DNA of 64,000 nucleotides from Pseudeuparius sepicola (taxonomy: Eukaryota; Arthropoda; Insecta; Coleoptera; Anthribidae): NCBI GenBank assembly GCA_963920635.1, contig OY987303.1, positions 56,487,778 through 56,551,777 of the forward strand, in the 5' to 3' direction. Shown here one piece after another: positions 20,337 through 30,469 of the stretch (positions are counted from its first letter, which is position 1; each line of letters opens with the position of its first letter). Below the pieces are notes generated by a model. It did not search any database, was not told where the DNA came from, and saw nothing but the letters and a program-made list of their open reading frames with translations. The position numbers and the translations under genes were made by a program.

Positions 20337-23300
20337 CTTACGTCGAATACGTTTAATATAGTCTCTATTTTCACTGCAGTTTGTGTATGATTGCCAATTA
20401 TTAACAGTTGTGGCATAAATGAGAATTATAAAGTAAAAGTCAAATCTTCAATTTTTAAATTGGGTGCCTAATATGAGACAGTCTCATATCCAGGTTTAAC
20501 AAAAACAGTTGCTTGCCACAAAATACTTTTTATTTCAAAAAAATTGAATGAATATCAACTTAACGCTGTTCAAATTATTAGGAATTAAATTGGCTGAAGC
20601 CAGTCTCTTTATTTGAGATATCTCATATTAGGAACACTGGGGTGTCTCATATTAAGAATCGGATGTACATATCATAGAATTTTTTGCCATCGTTAACAAA
20701 TGTTATTAAATGCGTTAAGGGGGGGCCTCGCCATTGTATGTTTGGTTGCCTGTATCAATGTATTTTTATTTCTAACTAGCTGGAAAAAGTAGCGAATTTC
20801 AAAGGATTACAAAAAACACGGGTATTTTTAAAATATCCATAGATACTAATGACACTAGTTTAAAAGCTGTGCGCGAGAATTTTTTTTGAATTTCCAACTT
20901 TATGCCGGCATAAATTCGTCTATTTTGTCTCTTGAGCCGGAATTTTACCTTCGTTAAGATGGGCAGAGGTTTCGGAATATGCTCGGAACGAAAACCCGGT
21001 AATAAACATTGTAATTATCCAGTCTTGTTGTAAATAAAAAACATAGGCAAAATACCCTTAAATTATGCAGCGGGAATACCAAAAGTGTAGCTATTGTTTA
21101 TCAGATGGCGCGAAAAACAGACAATCGATGAACGGTTGACGCTGTTGTTACAGGTCCAGTTTAATAATTACATATATTATCAATTTTACGTTTTGGCGAT
21201 ATAATATTTAATCAACTAAGCTGTCTGATTACTTTTTTATGTTTTTGTATAACTTCCATATTATTATATACTATGAATTACGAATTTTTAATATTAAAAT
21301 AATATAAAACTTCAAAAGGTATATTCGGGAGACCCCCGTAGCTCAAAGACTCCCATTTGTGATTTTAACCCCTCTCTTTTTAGCAATGGTTCATTGATTT
21401 TTAGCTTGAAAGGTACACGGCGGCACTAAAAACTGCTTTAGTTGACTTTGCATTATTTATACGTATGTCGCCGTTATGTATTTTTCGTGAGGAAAATACA
21501 ATCGTTAGCACAAAACTGACATTAGGGGAGGATTCATATGTCTGTCTCTATAATATATGTATAGGTATGTCGAAAATTATCTATACCGGGTATTCCATTT
21601 TAATAAATGCAGCTATTATAAATATCTCAAAAACGAAAATCGCAAAAAATCACATAAAAGTTGAAGCATATGAGGTGCAATGTAAGACGCACGTTTTCAC
21701 TTGTAGGCAGACGACTTTTTCAAGGTCACTTGAATGTCAACTGTGTTTTTTTACTGTTAAAGGCATATCTTTAGTTAAAGAATGTTATTCGGCACGTTTT
21801 CTGTAGGTATAGTATTGCTGGCTTAAAAGTTCTACAAAATTATGTTTAGTTTTTTCAATAAAATGAAACATGGTCTTTTATGTGTACATAAGGTGTTTCT
21901 TCGTTTGCATTAACACTACATTCAAACACACATTTTAAGTAACGCAATAATTAAGATAAATACATATCTCGAAAATAAAAAATGAAAAAAGAAAACGATA
22001 TATTGATGCGAAAGAACATCTTCTGTACCTATATGTTAAACATCTACAGTGTGACCTCCGTTAAGGAGTTACCACCCTGGTAAAATATCTTTATTTGTTT
22101 ACCGATTTTGATAAACTTTTTTTTGTTAGGTTCAAAAAGCACATTAAACAATGTGTGTAACTTTACTTTTGGGCTGTAATCACGGCCACCTGTCAACACA
22201 TGGGCTCAATTTCAAAAAGTACTATTATTTGTTTAATAATATTTTTATTAGGTACAGGGTGTCCGCCTGAAGGTGATAGGAACATTCACTTTAACCATTC
22301 CGTATTTTTTGAGACAAATTAATGATTTAAAAACCAGTTTGTTGCAGTTTTTTCCAAACAATGTAATGTCGTTTGGAAAAAAAACATCGAACGTCAAACA
22401 GAAGTTATAACCAAAAAACCTTTTTGGAAAAAATGAAGATGGTGCAAAATGTATCTTTTTATTAATTTAAACATATTTTTATTAACGGATAATAATAGAA
22501 CACATATGCAGTTAACTTTGGGGTTACCTTTCGATTAAAAACGAGGAAAAACAACCGACTCAAACGTGGTCACGTGACTTTCGCTATCTGTCAAAAATTA
22601 TATTCAAAAAATAAAATCCCTAAAAATTGGCTTATTTCTTACAATTTCAAAACATTTAACTTGAAAAAGTCGTTTCTATTTTAATGTTACATAAGCGCCT
22701 ATTTCCTATTTATAAAATTTCTTAAAATTTTAAAAAGTCATTACTTCGTAAAAACTATTTTATATCACTACTATACAACATAATATACGAGTATCATTCT
22801 ATAATTTTATTAACTTTTTATTATTACTAAAAAATATCGATAAGAATATGTCTTTTTCAAAAGAAAATTATATTAACGCTTTAAAATTCTGTTTGACACA
22901 AAGTTGATGTACCGGCAAGCATTTAGGTAGTACCATAGAAGAATCTACTACGTAAATTCTTCTATGGTAGTACCTATAAATTTATTTACATTACATTTTC
23001 CATTACTCTAAATGTATGCCAAAATAATACATATATTAAGATATCAGCAAATAATAGGTATTTCACGTATCTAACAAAATTCACAACTTTACGTCAACTT
23101 TGGATCAAATACAACAGAATTTTAATTTCTTTCGGTTTATCAATATTAAGTACTTAATGAAAAGTTAATAGAATGATAAAAGATAAAACTATAGTGACAT
23201 AAATTCTAAATGTCAGTTAGGGTAAGTATTGTGATCATTCGGTTTTGAGGGAGAATTATTATGTCATGACAGTAGATTTGACAGCCGGTAGGTAGTCCTC

Positions 23301-24164
23301 TTACTTAATATTTTACTCAACAATATTCTTAATAACTATGAAAAAATATAGAAAAATAAAGGAGCGTAAATATTCATATTATTATTTTGTGTTTAACAAT
23401 TCACAGTTTCAATCCCAAAATACGCCAGGATGGAAGCGATGTGCTGTTATTTGTATAAAAAAGGGGGTCGGTCCGCCTGCCTCCCCCTAGACCCCTGGTT
23501 CCGACCAACGACCTTGCCGGGCAACAAAACAACGGAAACTTATTTACTTATTTTAGCAAGGCGAAACATTTCTTTTTATTCTCGCTCTGTACCAATGGCC
23601 GCTCTCCAACTCCAGCGCCATCTTACAGACACTTGCGCAATTTTTGCACTCCAGTGCCCAATTTCTGTTTTAGCAACATTTATCCTAGTTAGGAACACGG
23701 TCAAATGAAGGTCGTCGCGAGGTGATGACGTTTTATTTCCGTCCTTAAACACTTACCACGTTAATCAGAATTACACGGTAACCGAAACCTTTTAAAAGTT
23801 TGTGCAGGTACGGTTGAAGTAAACAATGCCGTTCTTAACCCAAAAATTTAAATGAGCTAGACACTGCACTACATCTGGCGACTTATACCGTTAGTGATTA
23901 TTTGAGACATTGCCAACTAGATGGAGACTATTACTTTAGGAGTTAGTGTGGGGTCTCATATTGGGAACTGTCTCAAATTAAGGTACTTTCCTCTAGACTC
24001 CTGATGTTTTATCCATAAAAGTTTGACCACCCTATATATCTAGAAGCTTTTCCTAAAAACCAAGTGAAAAATCAAGAATTTATTTATTAGTGTATTAGCG
24101 CATTTATATTAACGGTTATTAGGCTGGTTTACGAGTCTTCCTGAGGTCGTTTAAAAAATAGCTA
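20337..24164. other. Non-coding stretch with MITE ends and a hairpin
   Basis: No gene recognised. A CAGGGTGTCCGCC-type MITE end lies at about 22255. A near-perfect 19-bp hairpin lies at 22926-22974. CTCATATT-type short repeats recur at about 20475, 20630 and 23950. A GC-richer patch at 23430-23720 has an open frame but no family resemblance. Confidence 0.4.
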
Positions 24165-24324
24165 TTTTAGCCGGTTTTCAAAAAAGTGAGTAATATTTGA
24201 CCCGATGTTCGGTTTGTACGGGTCAAACTGCGTCGGATAGACCTGTTTCCTGAAAATGGCGGGAAAATATTCACAGCGCACGTGGGTATTTTTCCATAGG
24301 TCTGATTTCATTGTGTGTTGTACC
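24165..24324 (+). repeat. Repeat family C, copy 2, left part
   Basis: It carries the GGGTCAAACTGCGTCGG motif of family C and stops at the insertion point of element D. The right part resumes at 26162. The uninterrupted equivalent is at about 16217-16270. Confidence 0.65.
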
Positions 24325-24529
24325 CAAGGTTGTTGGAGTGGAGAGGTTGCATCGTAACCACATCGGGAGGTCGGCCAATCGGAATTTAGATTAAAAAAGC
24401 GCGCGAATACGTCACTCAGTTCCCAAGTTTGAATACGAGTATAAATAATTAATGATTTTCGCCCAATTTAAGGTGAAGATACAATTTTTAATGGCATTTG
24501 TACGACAGCGTAGAAGAGGCACAGCAGAG

Positions 24530-24672
24530 AAAAATGTACAATTTCGTAAAAAAGTAAGAAATTATTTAATATTATAGCCTGGATATAGAATATACAAGGA
24601 TTATACATAATTTCGTCGTATATAATTTCTTACTTTTTACTTTTTTATGAAATTATAAATTTTTCTCTACAG
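24530..24672. repeat. Internal hairpin in element D
   Basis: Imperfect reverse-complement arms (about 24530-24577 and 24622-24672) share AAGTAAGAAATTAT-type blocks. It may be a small nested fold-back. Confidence 0.5.
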
Positions 24673-25039
24673 TGGTCCTTTGAAATGTGAAATTCATATT
24701 CAAAAAACTGGCAGTAAAGCGGGAAGAACGAAGGAAATAATGTTGTAATCAGGAAAAGAAGAATACACATAATATTGGGTTATTGGATTTATATATTAAT
24801 AATAAAAATAATAGTACTAATTCACAATTTTCCTCATTTTTTTTGCTACTTGTGACGAAGTGGCTTGCACTGAAAATGAATATAATCGTTTTTGCTGTTG
24901 CTTTTTAATTTGATTTCCTTCTTCTTTTCTTTTGTAATTTAAAAACCTCATTCTAATAAACACCCTTAATTTGCAGAAAGATTTTAATAAATCAGTAGGT
25001 ACGTCAACATTCCCTGATATACGGGGACAAAAGTATATA

Positions 25040-25447
25040 CCGTGTGTCCACAGATTGAGTGCACGTAGGGTGTGTGAATGATAAAAAAAATTCGAGTTGA
25101 AATTTGACCTTTTGGGGATCAGCCCTGCTTGGTCTAAAACCATGGATCTCAATCAAAGCTAGAACTAAAAAGTTGAAAAAAATAGTCCGATTAATTAATG
25201 TAGGTACAGGATGTTTTTCAAAATTTTCAAAAATTGTCGAGAGTAAAGTACCTACCTTTGTTTTTAAAAATATCAAAAATTATTACTTAGAAAAGTCGTT
25301 CAGACTTAAAAATAATTAATATAAATTATAATTAAAAATAATGTATGCCAGATTGACCAAGAAGGGCTGATCCCCACAAGCTAAAATTTCAACTCGAATT
25401 TTTTTTGTCATTTACACCCCACGTGCACTCAATCCCTGGGCACACTG
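25040..25447. mobile_element. MITE E1, nested in element D
   Basis: TA-flanked, with ends CCGTGTGTCCA and GGGCACACTG. Arms of about 95 bp share GATTGAGTGCACGT and GGGGATCAGCCCT. The same family, much expanded by other insertions, is at 27997-29747. No coding content. Confidence 0.75.
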
Positions 25448-25453
25448 TATATA

Positions 25454-25564
25454 TCAAAAAGTTATCACTGGTATGCAGCCAAAGGTATACGAAGGAAGGC
25501 TTAGCTTTTTAATGGAAGTTAAATAAAGTTACATTTGGCTGCATATCCATGATAACTTTTTGAT
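25454..25564. repeat. Fold-back segment next to the THAP exon
   Basis: Arms of about 30 bp (25454-25483 and 25531-25564) share AAAAAGTTATCA and TATGCAGCCAAA with their reverse complements. The unit lies just downstream of the THAP exon on the minus strand. Confidence 0.6.
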
Positions 25565-25654
25565 CTAACATGATACGACAAGCCGTGATTTCAAAAAAGT
25601 CTATAACACTGTATAATTTTAAATCAAAGTTGGATGCACATTTTTGTAACTTAC

Positions 25655-25925
25655 CGGTTTTCTTCAATTTCTTTGGAGCACAACCCATAAGCCTGGATTT
25701 AATTCCATCTTCGAAATCATCATGTTGGAAGTGCTTTGAACATATACGTTTGTTAACTTTATATGCAAAAGCTGGCTTTTGACGGCACAGTCGTATCCAC
25801 TCTTTGGAGATGATATCATCTTTAGGAAAGGTGAAAAAGCTAACCCGCTCAATATTTTCTTTGCCATCAACCTTACGGTATTTGCTTGAGCAACTAGCAA
25901 TCCCACAGGAGTGTCCATCAGGCAT
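25655..25925 (-). CDS. THAP zinc-finger exon of element D
   Basis: From ATG at 25925 the exon encodes about 90 residues. Visible THAP (C2CH) features are Cys7 and Cys12, the Phe-Thr-Phe-Pro block, the invariant Trp in 'KEWIRLCR', the 'ICSKHF' motif giving the third Cys and the His, and a Pro in 'CAPKKL'. A good donor (GTAAGT) follows Gly at 25655, so continuing the frame to 25509 is probably intronic. In P-type elements this finger binds the transposon ends and is spliced to the catalytic part. No such downstream exon is visible; MITE E1 and a hairpin occupy that place. The frame is intact, so it could still make a DNA-binding peptide. Confidence 0.75.
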
Positions 25926-26161
25926 CTACCAAAGTTATGTAAATATGAATTGAGAATTTAAAATACCTACGTGAATTTTCTTACTTACGTTTATAAAAAA
26001 CGGTTATTCGAATCTTAAAACTCGAAAACTAAAAGCACAGACCGCACTAAAGCGGCTAAAAGGAACTGACGGACGTCACAAACATGGCGTCCCGATTCGG
26101 ATAAGATCGGGTATTTTCGTTTCCCTAGTTACGATGCAACCTCTCCACTCCAACAACCTTG

Positions 26162-26290
26162 TGTTGTACCTACATTTCCAGGCGCTGCGTCGATTGTCGT
26201 AGGGCAGAAGGCCGTAGCTCTAATCGTTTGGGTTCAAATGGCCTTCAAAGTCAGATCGAAACCAAAATGTCTGGCTGGAAGTAAGTCCTT
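26162..26290 (+). repeat. Repeat family C, copy 2, right part
   Basis: It resumes after element D with GCGTCGATTG, GTAGCTCTAA and GGCCTTCAAA, matching copy 1 at about 16255-16330. Confidence 0.65.
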
Positions 26291-26904
26291 AAGAAAAACT
26301 GATTGTTTATAATCTTGATTTTGCCAAAATAATGTAAGGTTTTTGCCGCACCCGAGTTAAACGAGGGTACTTGACGAAATTTTACAAACTCGATAAAACA
26401 ATCCCTGGACAATTGGATAAGACCTTACGATTATTTCTAAAAATAATATTTACGCAATTATAGCAAGTTTTTAGACTTTCTTCGTAATTATTATTCGTTA
26501 TTATTATAAATCATTCCTATCTTTTCGATTTGGTTGATGTTAGGTACACCGTACTGATGATTGCCAAATAGCATGAAACACGTGTATGCGGTTACTAGTC
26601 TTTTTTTTTCAACTTTGAGTGCGTATGCCCATTATCACTTTTTCTTGTTATTATTATTCGTAAATATTCAGTTTTTTTGCAATTTTTTTGCAAGATTGGG
26701 CCTAGGATACGGAATTCGGGCTCAGTAATTCTAAGCACTCTGACGATTTCATAAAAGAGCCTTCAAGATGGTCCTTATCCCCAAGTTCTCCGTTTATTAA
26801 TAACTCATAATACTTTACTATTTCTACAACATACAAACCTTTGCAGTTGTAGACATTTGAATAGAAAAGTAAAATTTGCCTTTGTTCTACGAATTATTGC
26901 AAAC

Positions 26905-27176
26905 GGCACAGAATAAATAGCTTCACAACAGAAGCGTCCATAAAGACATAATGTGTGAAAAGGATGCTCGCTTTGACGCGAAATATCTTCTAAATGGATA
27001 AACATTGTGCATTTTATTTGATTTCACATTGATCCACATTGTAAAGAGATTGTATTAGGACCAAATTTATGTATAAGTAATTGGTTATTTTTCTGTAAAT
27101 TGAAATGGAGTCTCGCTTATTTTTGACACATGCCTTTATGGACGCTTCTGTTGTGAAGCTATTTATTCTGTGCAAA
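26905..27176. repeat. Fold-back element
   Basis: Reverse-complement arms of about 45 bp (GAAGCGTCCATAAAG in the left arm) enclose about 170 bp. No coding content. Confidence 0.65.
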
Positions 27177-27359
27177 CGGGCACCGGAAACATTGCAATGC
27201 CGTTTCTCCTGAGAGGCACATGGGTTGCCACGTTTGGCATACTAAACAATAAAGCGACAAAACTGTAGATTTCAGACTGAATAAAATTGTGTAACTTCGT
27301 CTTTAATTATCATCATGGTGCCTCTACTGTAAACTGAGTATGATTTTAGCACAATTAAA

Positions 27360-27480
27360 AATATTGTCAGGTGCCATATTCTACCGCTAAATGGAACTTT
27401 TCCTGCGTAAATCGACCCGCTGAATCGATCTAGCACGGTCCAGAAGCAATAGAACCCACCGAATTTCCAACAATCGAGTG
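27360..27480 (+). repeat. Repeat family C, copy 3 (head fragment)
   Basis: Resembles 15615-15700: the GAATCGATCTAG core, preceded by GTAAAT(C/T)GACC. Confidence 0.6.
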
Positions 27481-28415
27481 TTAGTTCACCTATTACCGAA
27501 CTGTGCTTGTTAGTGAAATATTGCTAATCTATAAGACAATTCTTTAAAAGCGATTTCGTCGGGACGGCCATTTCTCCACGTCCAAACAAGGAAATCTACA
27601 ACCGCTTTCGTTCCTGATAAATCCCTATCGTAATCTAAAGAGCCGAACGATATTTTTGCCTGCCCCGCAGAACCTCTAACAACTTTTGGCAAGTTTCTTA
27701 GTAATATCTCCGGAGGACCATCTTTTATCCGACGAACATAACTCGCGATTGTTAGCCCTTATCTTCGAGCTTAAAAAGGAAGCTAATTGTCTCAGAAGAC
27801 CCCTGATAAGTTGCCCCATAAAAGTTTCCTGAATAATAATATCTCGCAGGCGGGTAGGTAAGGTATTAAACAGGTTTAACAGGAGTGAACGCGTTAGCTT
27901 CATTTTCTGTGCATAATGATGGATAATTCGCACCCTCGTATTTGCTTCGATAATATTTGAACTTATACTTGATAATAAACAAACTATGTATGTATACAGT
28001 GTATCCCCTGATTGAGTTCACATAAGGTGTAAGTAACAAAAAAAATCGAGTTGAAATTTGAGTTTCTGGGGATCAGCCCTGCTCGCTTTGAAACTAATTT
28101 GTCACATAATTTTCCAAGTCAGTAAAGTTCTCTTTTGTAGGTTTTACGACAAAATGTTATCAGGGAAACTTGTTCAGAATGAAAAAGTGAGTAGGTTTGC
28201 GGAATTTTGAAAGCCTAGGTCGACTGATTTATTTCTGCTAAAAAATTAAAACGCACAAACATCAAAGTAGACCTAGGCTTTTGAAAATTTTCACACCTAT
28301 ACAATTTTTCATTGGGAACAAGTTTTCTTAATAATTTTTGGCGTAAAACCTACATAAAATGATTATGCACACTTCCATTAAGACGCAGCCAAAATAAGTC
28401 GAATTAATCAATATA

Positions 28416-28747
28416 CAGGGTGTGTTGGAGGTAGATTTGAAAATATGCCCTGGAGTAAACTACATTAACTATACAAATAACAATTAGTTTCAAAGATATT
28501 AACAACTCTTATAAGGAAAAGTTGTTTGGAATGAGGAGTTATGCCAGAATCCCAATTTTGGGGCGGCTCGGCCTATTTTGATTATTTGTGCGATATTTTT
28601 CTATTTTCACCTGTTCAGTTAAAACTAAAAGTTATAATATAAAAAGACAAATTATTGTTTTCCTTATAAAAGTTGTTCATATCTTTGAAAATAATTATTG
28701 TAGTATACTCTTGGGCATATTTTCAAATTTATCTCCAGAACACCCTG
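28416..28747. mobile_element. MITE F nested in E2
   Basis: TA-flanked, ends CAGGGTGTGTTGG and CCAGAACACCCTG, 332 bp, with long inverted arms (AAGTTGTT core). The immediate flanks are also palindromic for about 16 bp (AATTAATCAATA on the left). Confidence 0.75.
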
Positions 28748-28783
28748 TATATTGATTAATTCCGACAACTATCCAGGGACATC

Positions 28784-28893
<110 letters not shown>

Positions 28894-29182
28894 TCGTATA
28901 AGAAAGATTTCAGTTGCCTATCCAAATATGGAAAAGAAAGTTGGGCTTCACTTTAAAAAAAGTGGGGTTAGACCCGTAATTTTTTGATTGATGCTCGATT
29001 GTTTTTTTAACAGCAGATTCTGAAAATTTGGAAGAAATTAGTACAGAAGTGCCTTTCCTCCCGTTAAATACCTTAAAATTAAGAAAATAAATGGGGGTGG
29101 TACTTTTTGGGGGGTCACCCTGTACTCGTCTGGCAGACACTTGCAACCGCCAGAATAGGTTGTCAATTTTTTTTAAGCTTAA

Positions 29183-29432
29183 AGGTGGATTTATAAACTC
29201 AGCGTTTGCGTTGGCGCCCGCCGTTGCCGTTTGCGTCGAAAATTCAATCCCAATATTTTACGTGTAACCGTTTATAAACGCCGTCGAACGTTGCCGTCTG
29301 CGTCCGATGCCGTCCGAGATAAACTAATTTCATCTTTTATCAAGTTCCGTCGTTCACATTTCTGAACGCAAACTGCGAAGGTCACCGTCAACTGCGAGCG
29401 CCAACGCAAACGTCGAGTTTATAAATCCACCT
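29183..29432. mobile_element. Harbinger-like MITE G with TAA target duplication
   Basis: Ends AGGTGGATTTATAAACTC and GAGTTTATAAATCCACCT are perfect inverted repeats. They are flanked by TAA at 29180-29182 and 29433-29435, the 3-bp TWA target typical of PIF/Harbinger. The interior is GC-rich with GTTGCCGT-type repeats. No coding content. Confidence 0.75.
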
Positions 29433-29747
29433 TAAACCTATATCTAAAACATATTAAAATTGTAGCCTTGTGGGAGTAGAATTTTTTTTTATTTTTTTAC
29501 ATTTTCAAAAATTTTGGGATGATGACGCAACCGCGAGATGCCTGCCAGAACAGTACTTTCTTAATTGACCGATAATAAAGCATTATTTAAAAAAATTCTA
29601 GCTTTGTGGGAAACAGGTGTTAGTCGGATGAACCGCTAGCACAAATTAGTTTCAAACCAAGCAGGGCTGATTCCCAGAAGCTCAAATTTCAACTCGAAAT
29701 TTTTTTGTTATTTACATCTTATGTGAACTCAATCCGGGGACACACTG

Positions 29748-30151
29748 TATACCAAGAAAACTGTAAATACTGTAAAAGTAACACGCCCTAATTTCTTTAT
29801 ATGTTCATATTTTTTACCCGAAAAACAAGTAATCTTATGTAATTTTTCATAAATGTTCGATATTTTTATTCAGAAATTTAAATAATATGTTTTTATATTA
29901 TTATATTATATTATTTTATTATACTTTTAGTCCTTTTTAAAGACTTTTTAGACTTTAAACATCTTGAGATTATGACAGAGATAAGTGGCAAATTTCAGAT
30001 TTATTTCAGTTATTCTATAAAAATTGTTATACCTACCAATAAATTTAATTGTTGTTTTCCTGAAAAATAAAACTTTTATTTCAATAATAAAAGAAATTAA
30101 TTCCAGATCCTTCTTAGGTAGCGCTCCCTTGTCTGTCTGTTTGTTTGTTTG
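29748..30151. other. Non-coding AT-rich stretch
   Basis: Nothing recognisable up to the LTR. Confidence 0.4.
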
Positions 30152-30156
30152 ACATC

Positions 30157-30464
30157 TGTAGTGTGAGTGCAAATCGAACACTACCCAAGTGAATCAAACG
30201 CAACTGATTGTGTTCTGTGAACGCACCGCATGACCACCGTAGGTGACGTTTGACAGTAGACATTGGACAAGGTTGTCGAATGATCGGGCTCACGAAAGCG
30301 TGGCTTCAGATCTTAAATAATAAGTCTAAATTATTTTCATATATTATATTATTTAATCTGTGTAAATTATAACTAAACTCAGTTCTGTAAATAGTGTAAA
30401 TAATAAATGTTGCAAATAGCAACACAGCGTTTCGATCTCGACAGTACACGGCGACGATACGACA
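30157..30464 (+). mobile_element. Solo LTR with 5-bp target duplication
   Basis: Starts TGTAGTG and ends ACGACA (TG...CA rule), with ACATC on both sides (30152-30156 and 30465-30469). An AATAAA polyadenylation-like signal at about 30402 fits an R region. The 308-bp length suits a Ty3 or Bel/Pao LTR. No internal retroviral-type genes are present, so the copy probably arose by LTR-LTR recombination. Confidence 0.75.
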
Positions 30465-30469
30465 ACATC

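Larger units (their letters stand above)
24325..26160 (-). mobile_element. THAP-encoding DNA transposon inserted in repeat C (element D)
   Basis: Perfect terminal inverted repeats of about 28 bp begin CAAGGTTGTTGGAGTGGAG. The host sequence GTGTTGTACC flanks both sides (24315-24324 and 26161-26170), giving an 8-10 bp target duplication whose exact length is ambiguous. The interior encodes a THAP exon on the minus strand and contains MITE E1. THAP plus a target duplication of about 8 bp fits a P-element-like transposon; a Mutator-like element with a 9-bp duplication is an alternative. The transposase catalytic region was not found, so the copy is non-autonomous. Confidence 0.75.
26291..27996. 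other. Non-coding stretch with a fold-back and a repeat C fragment
   Basis: It contains inverted arms at 26905-26960 and 27125-27176 (core GAATAAATAGCTTCACAACA) and a family C head at 27360-27480. The minus-strand frames at 27510-27933 show no family resemblance, and I do not call a gene. Confidence 0.45.

Noticed and set aside
23430..23708. 92-codon plus-strand frame in a GC-richer patch
   Set aside because: No domain, no splice context and no resemblance to a known family; likely chance.
27510..27933. Pair of minus-strand frames that might be a small gene
   Set aside because: They overlap in different registers with no recognisable domain or conserved motif order.
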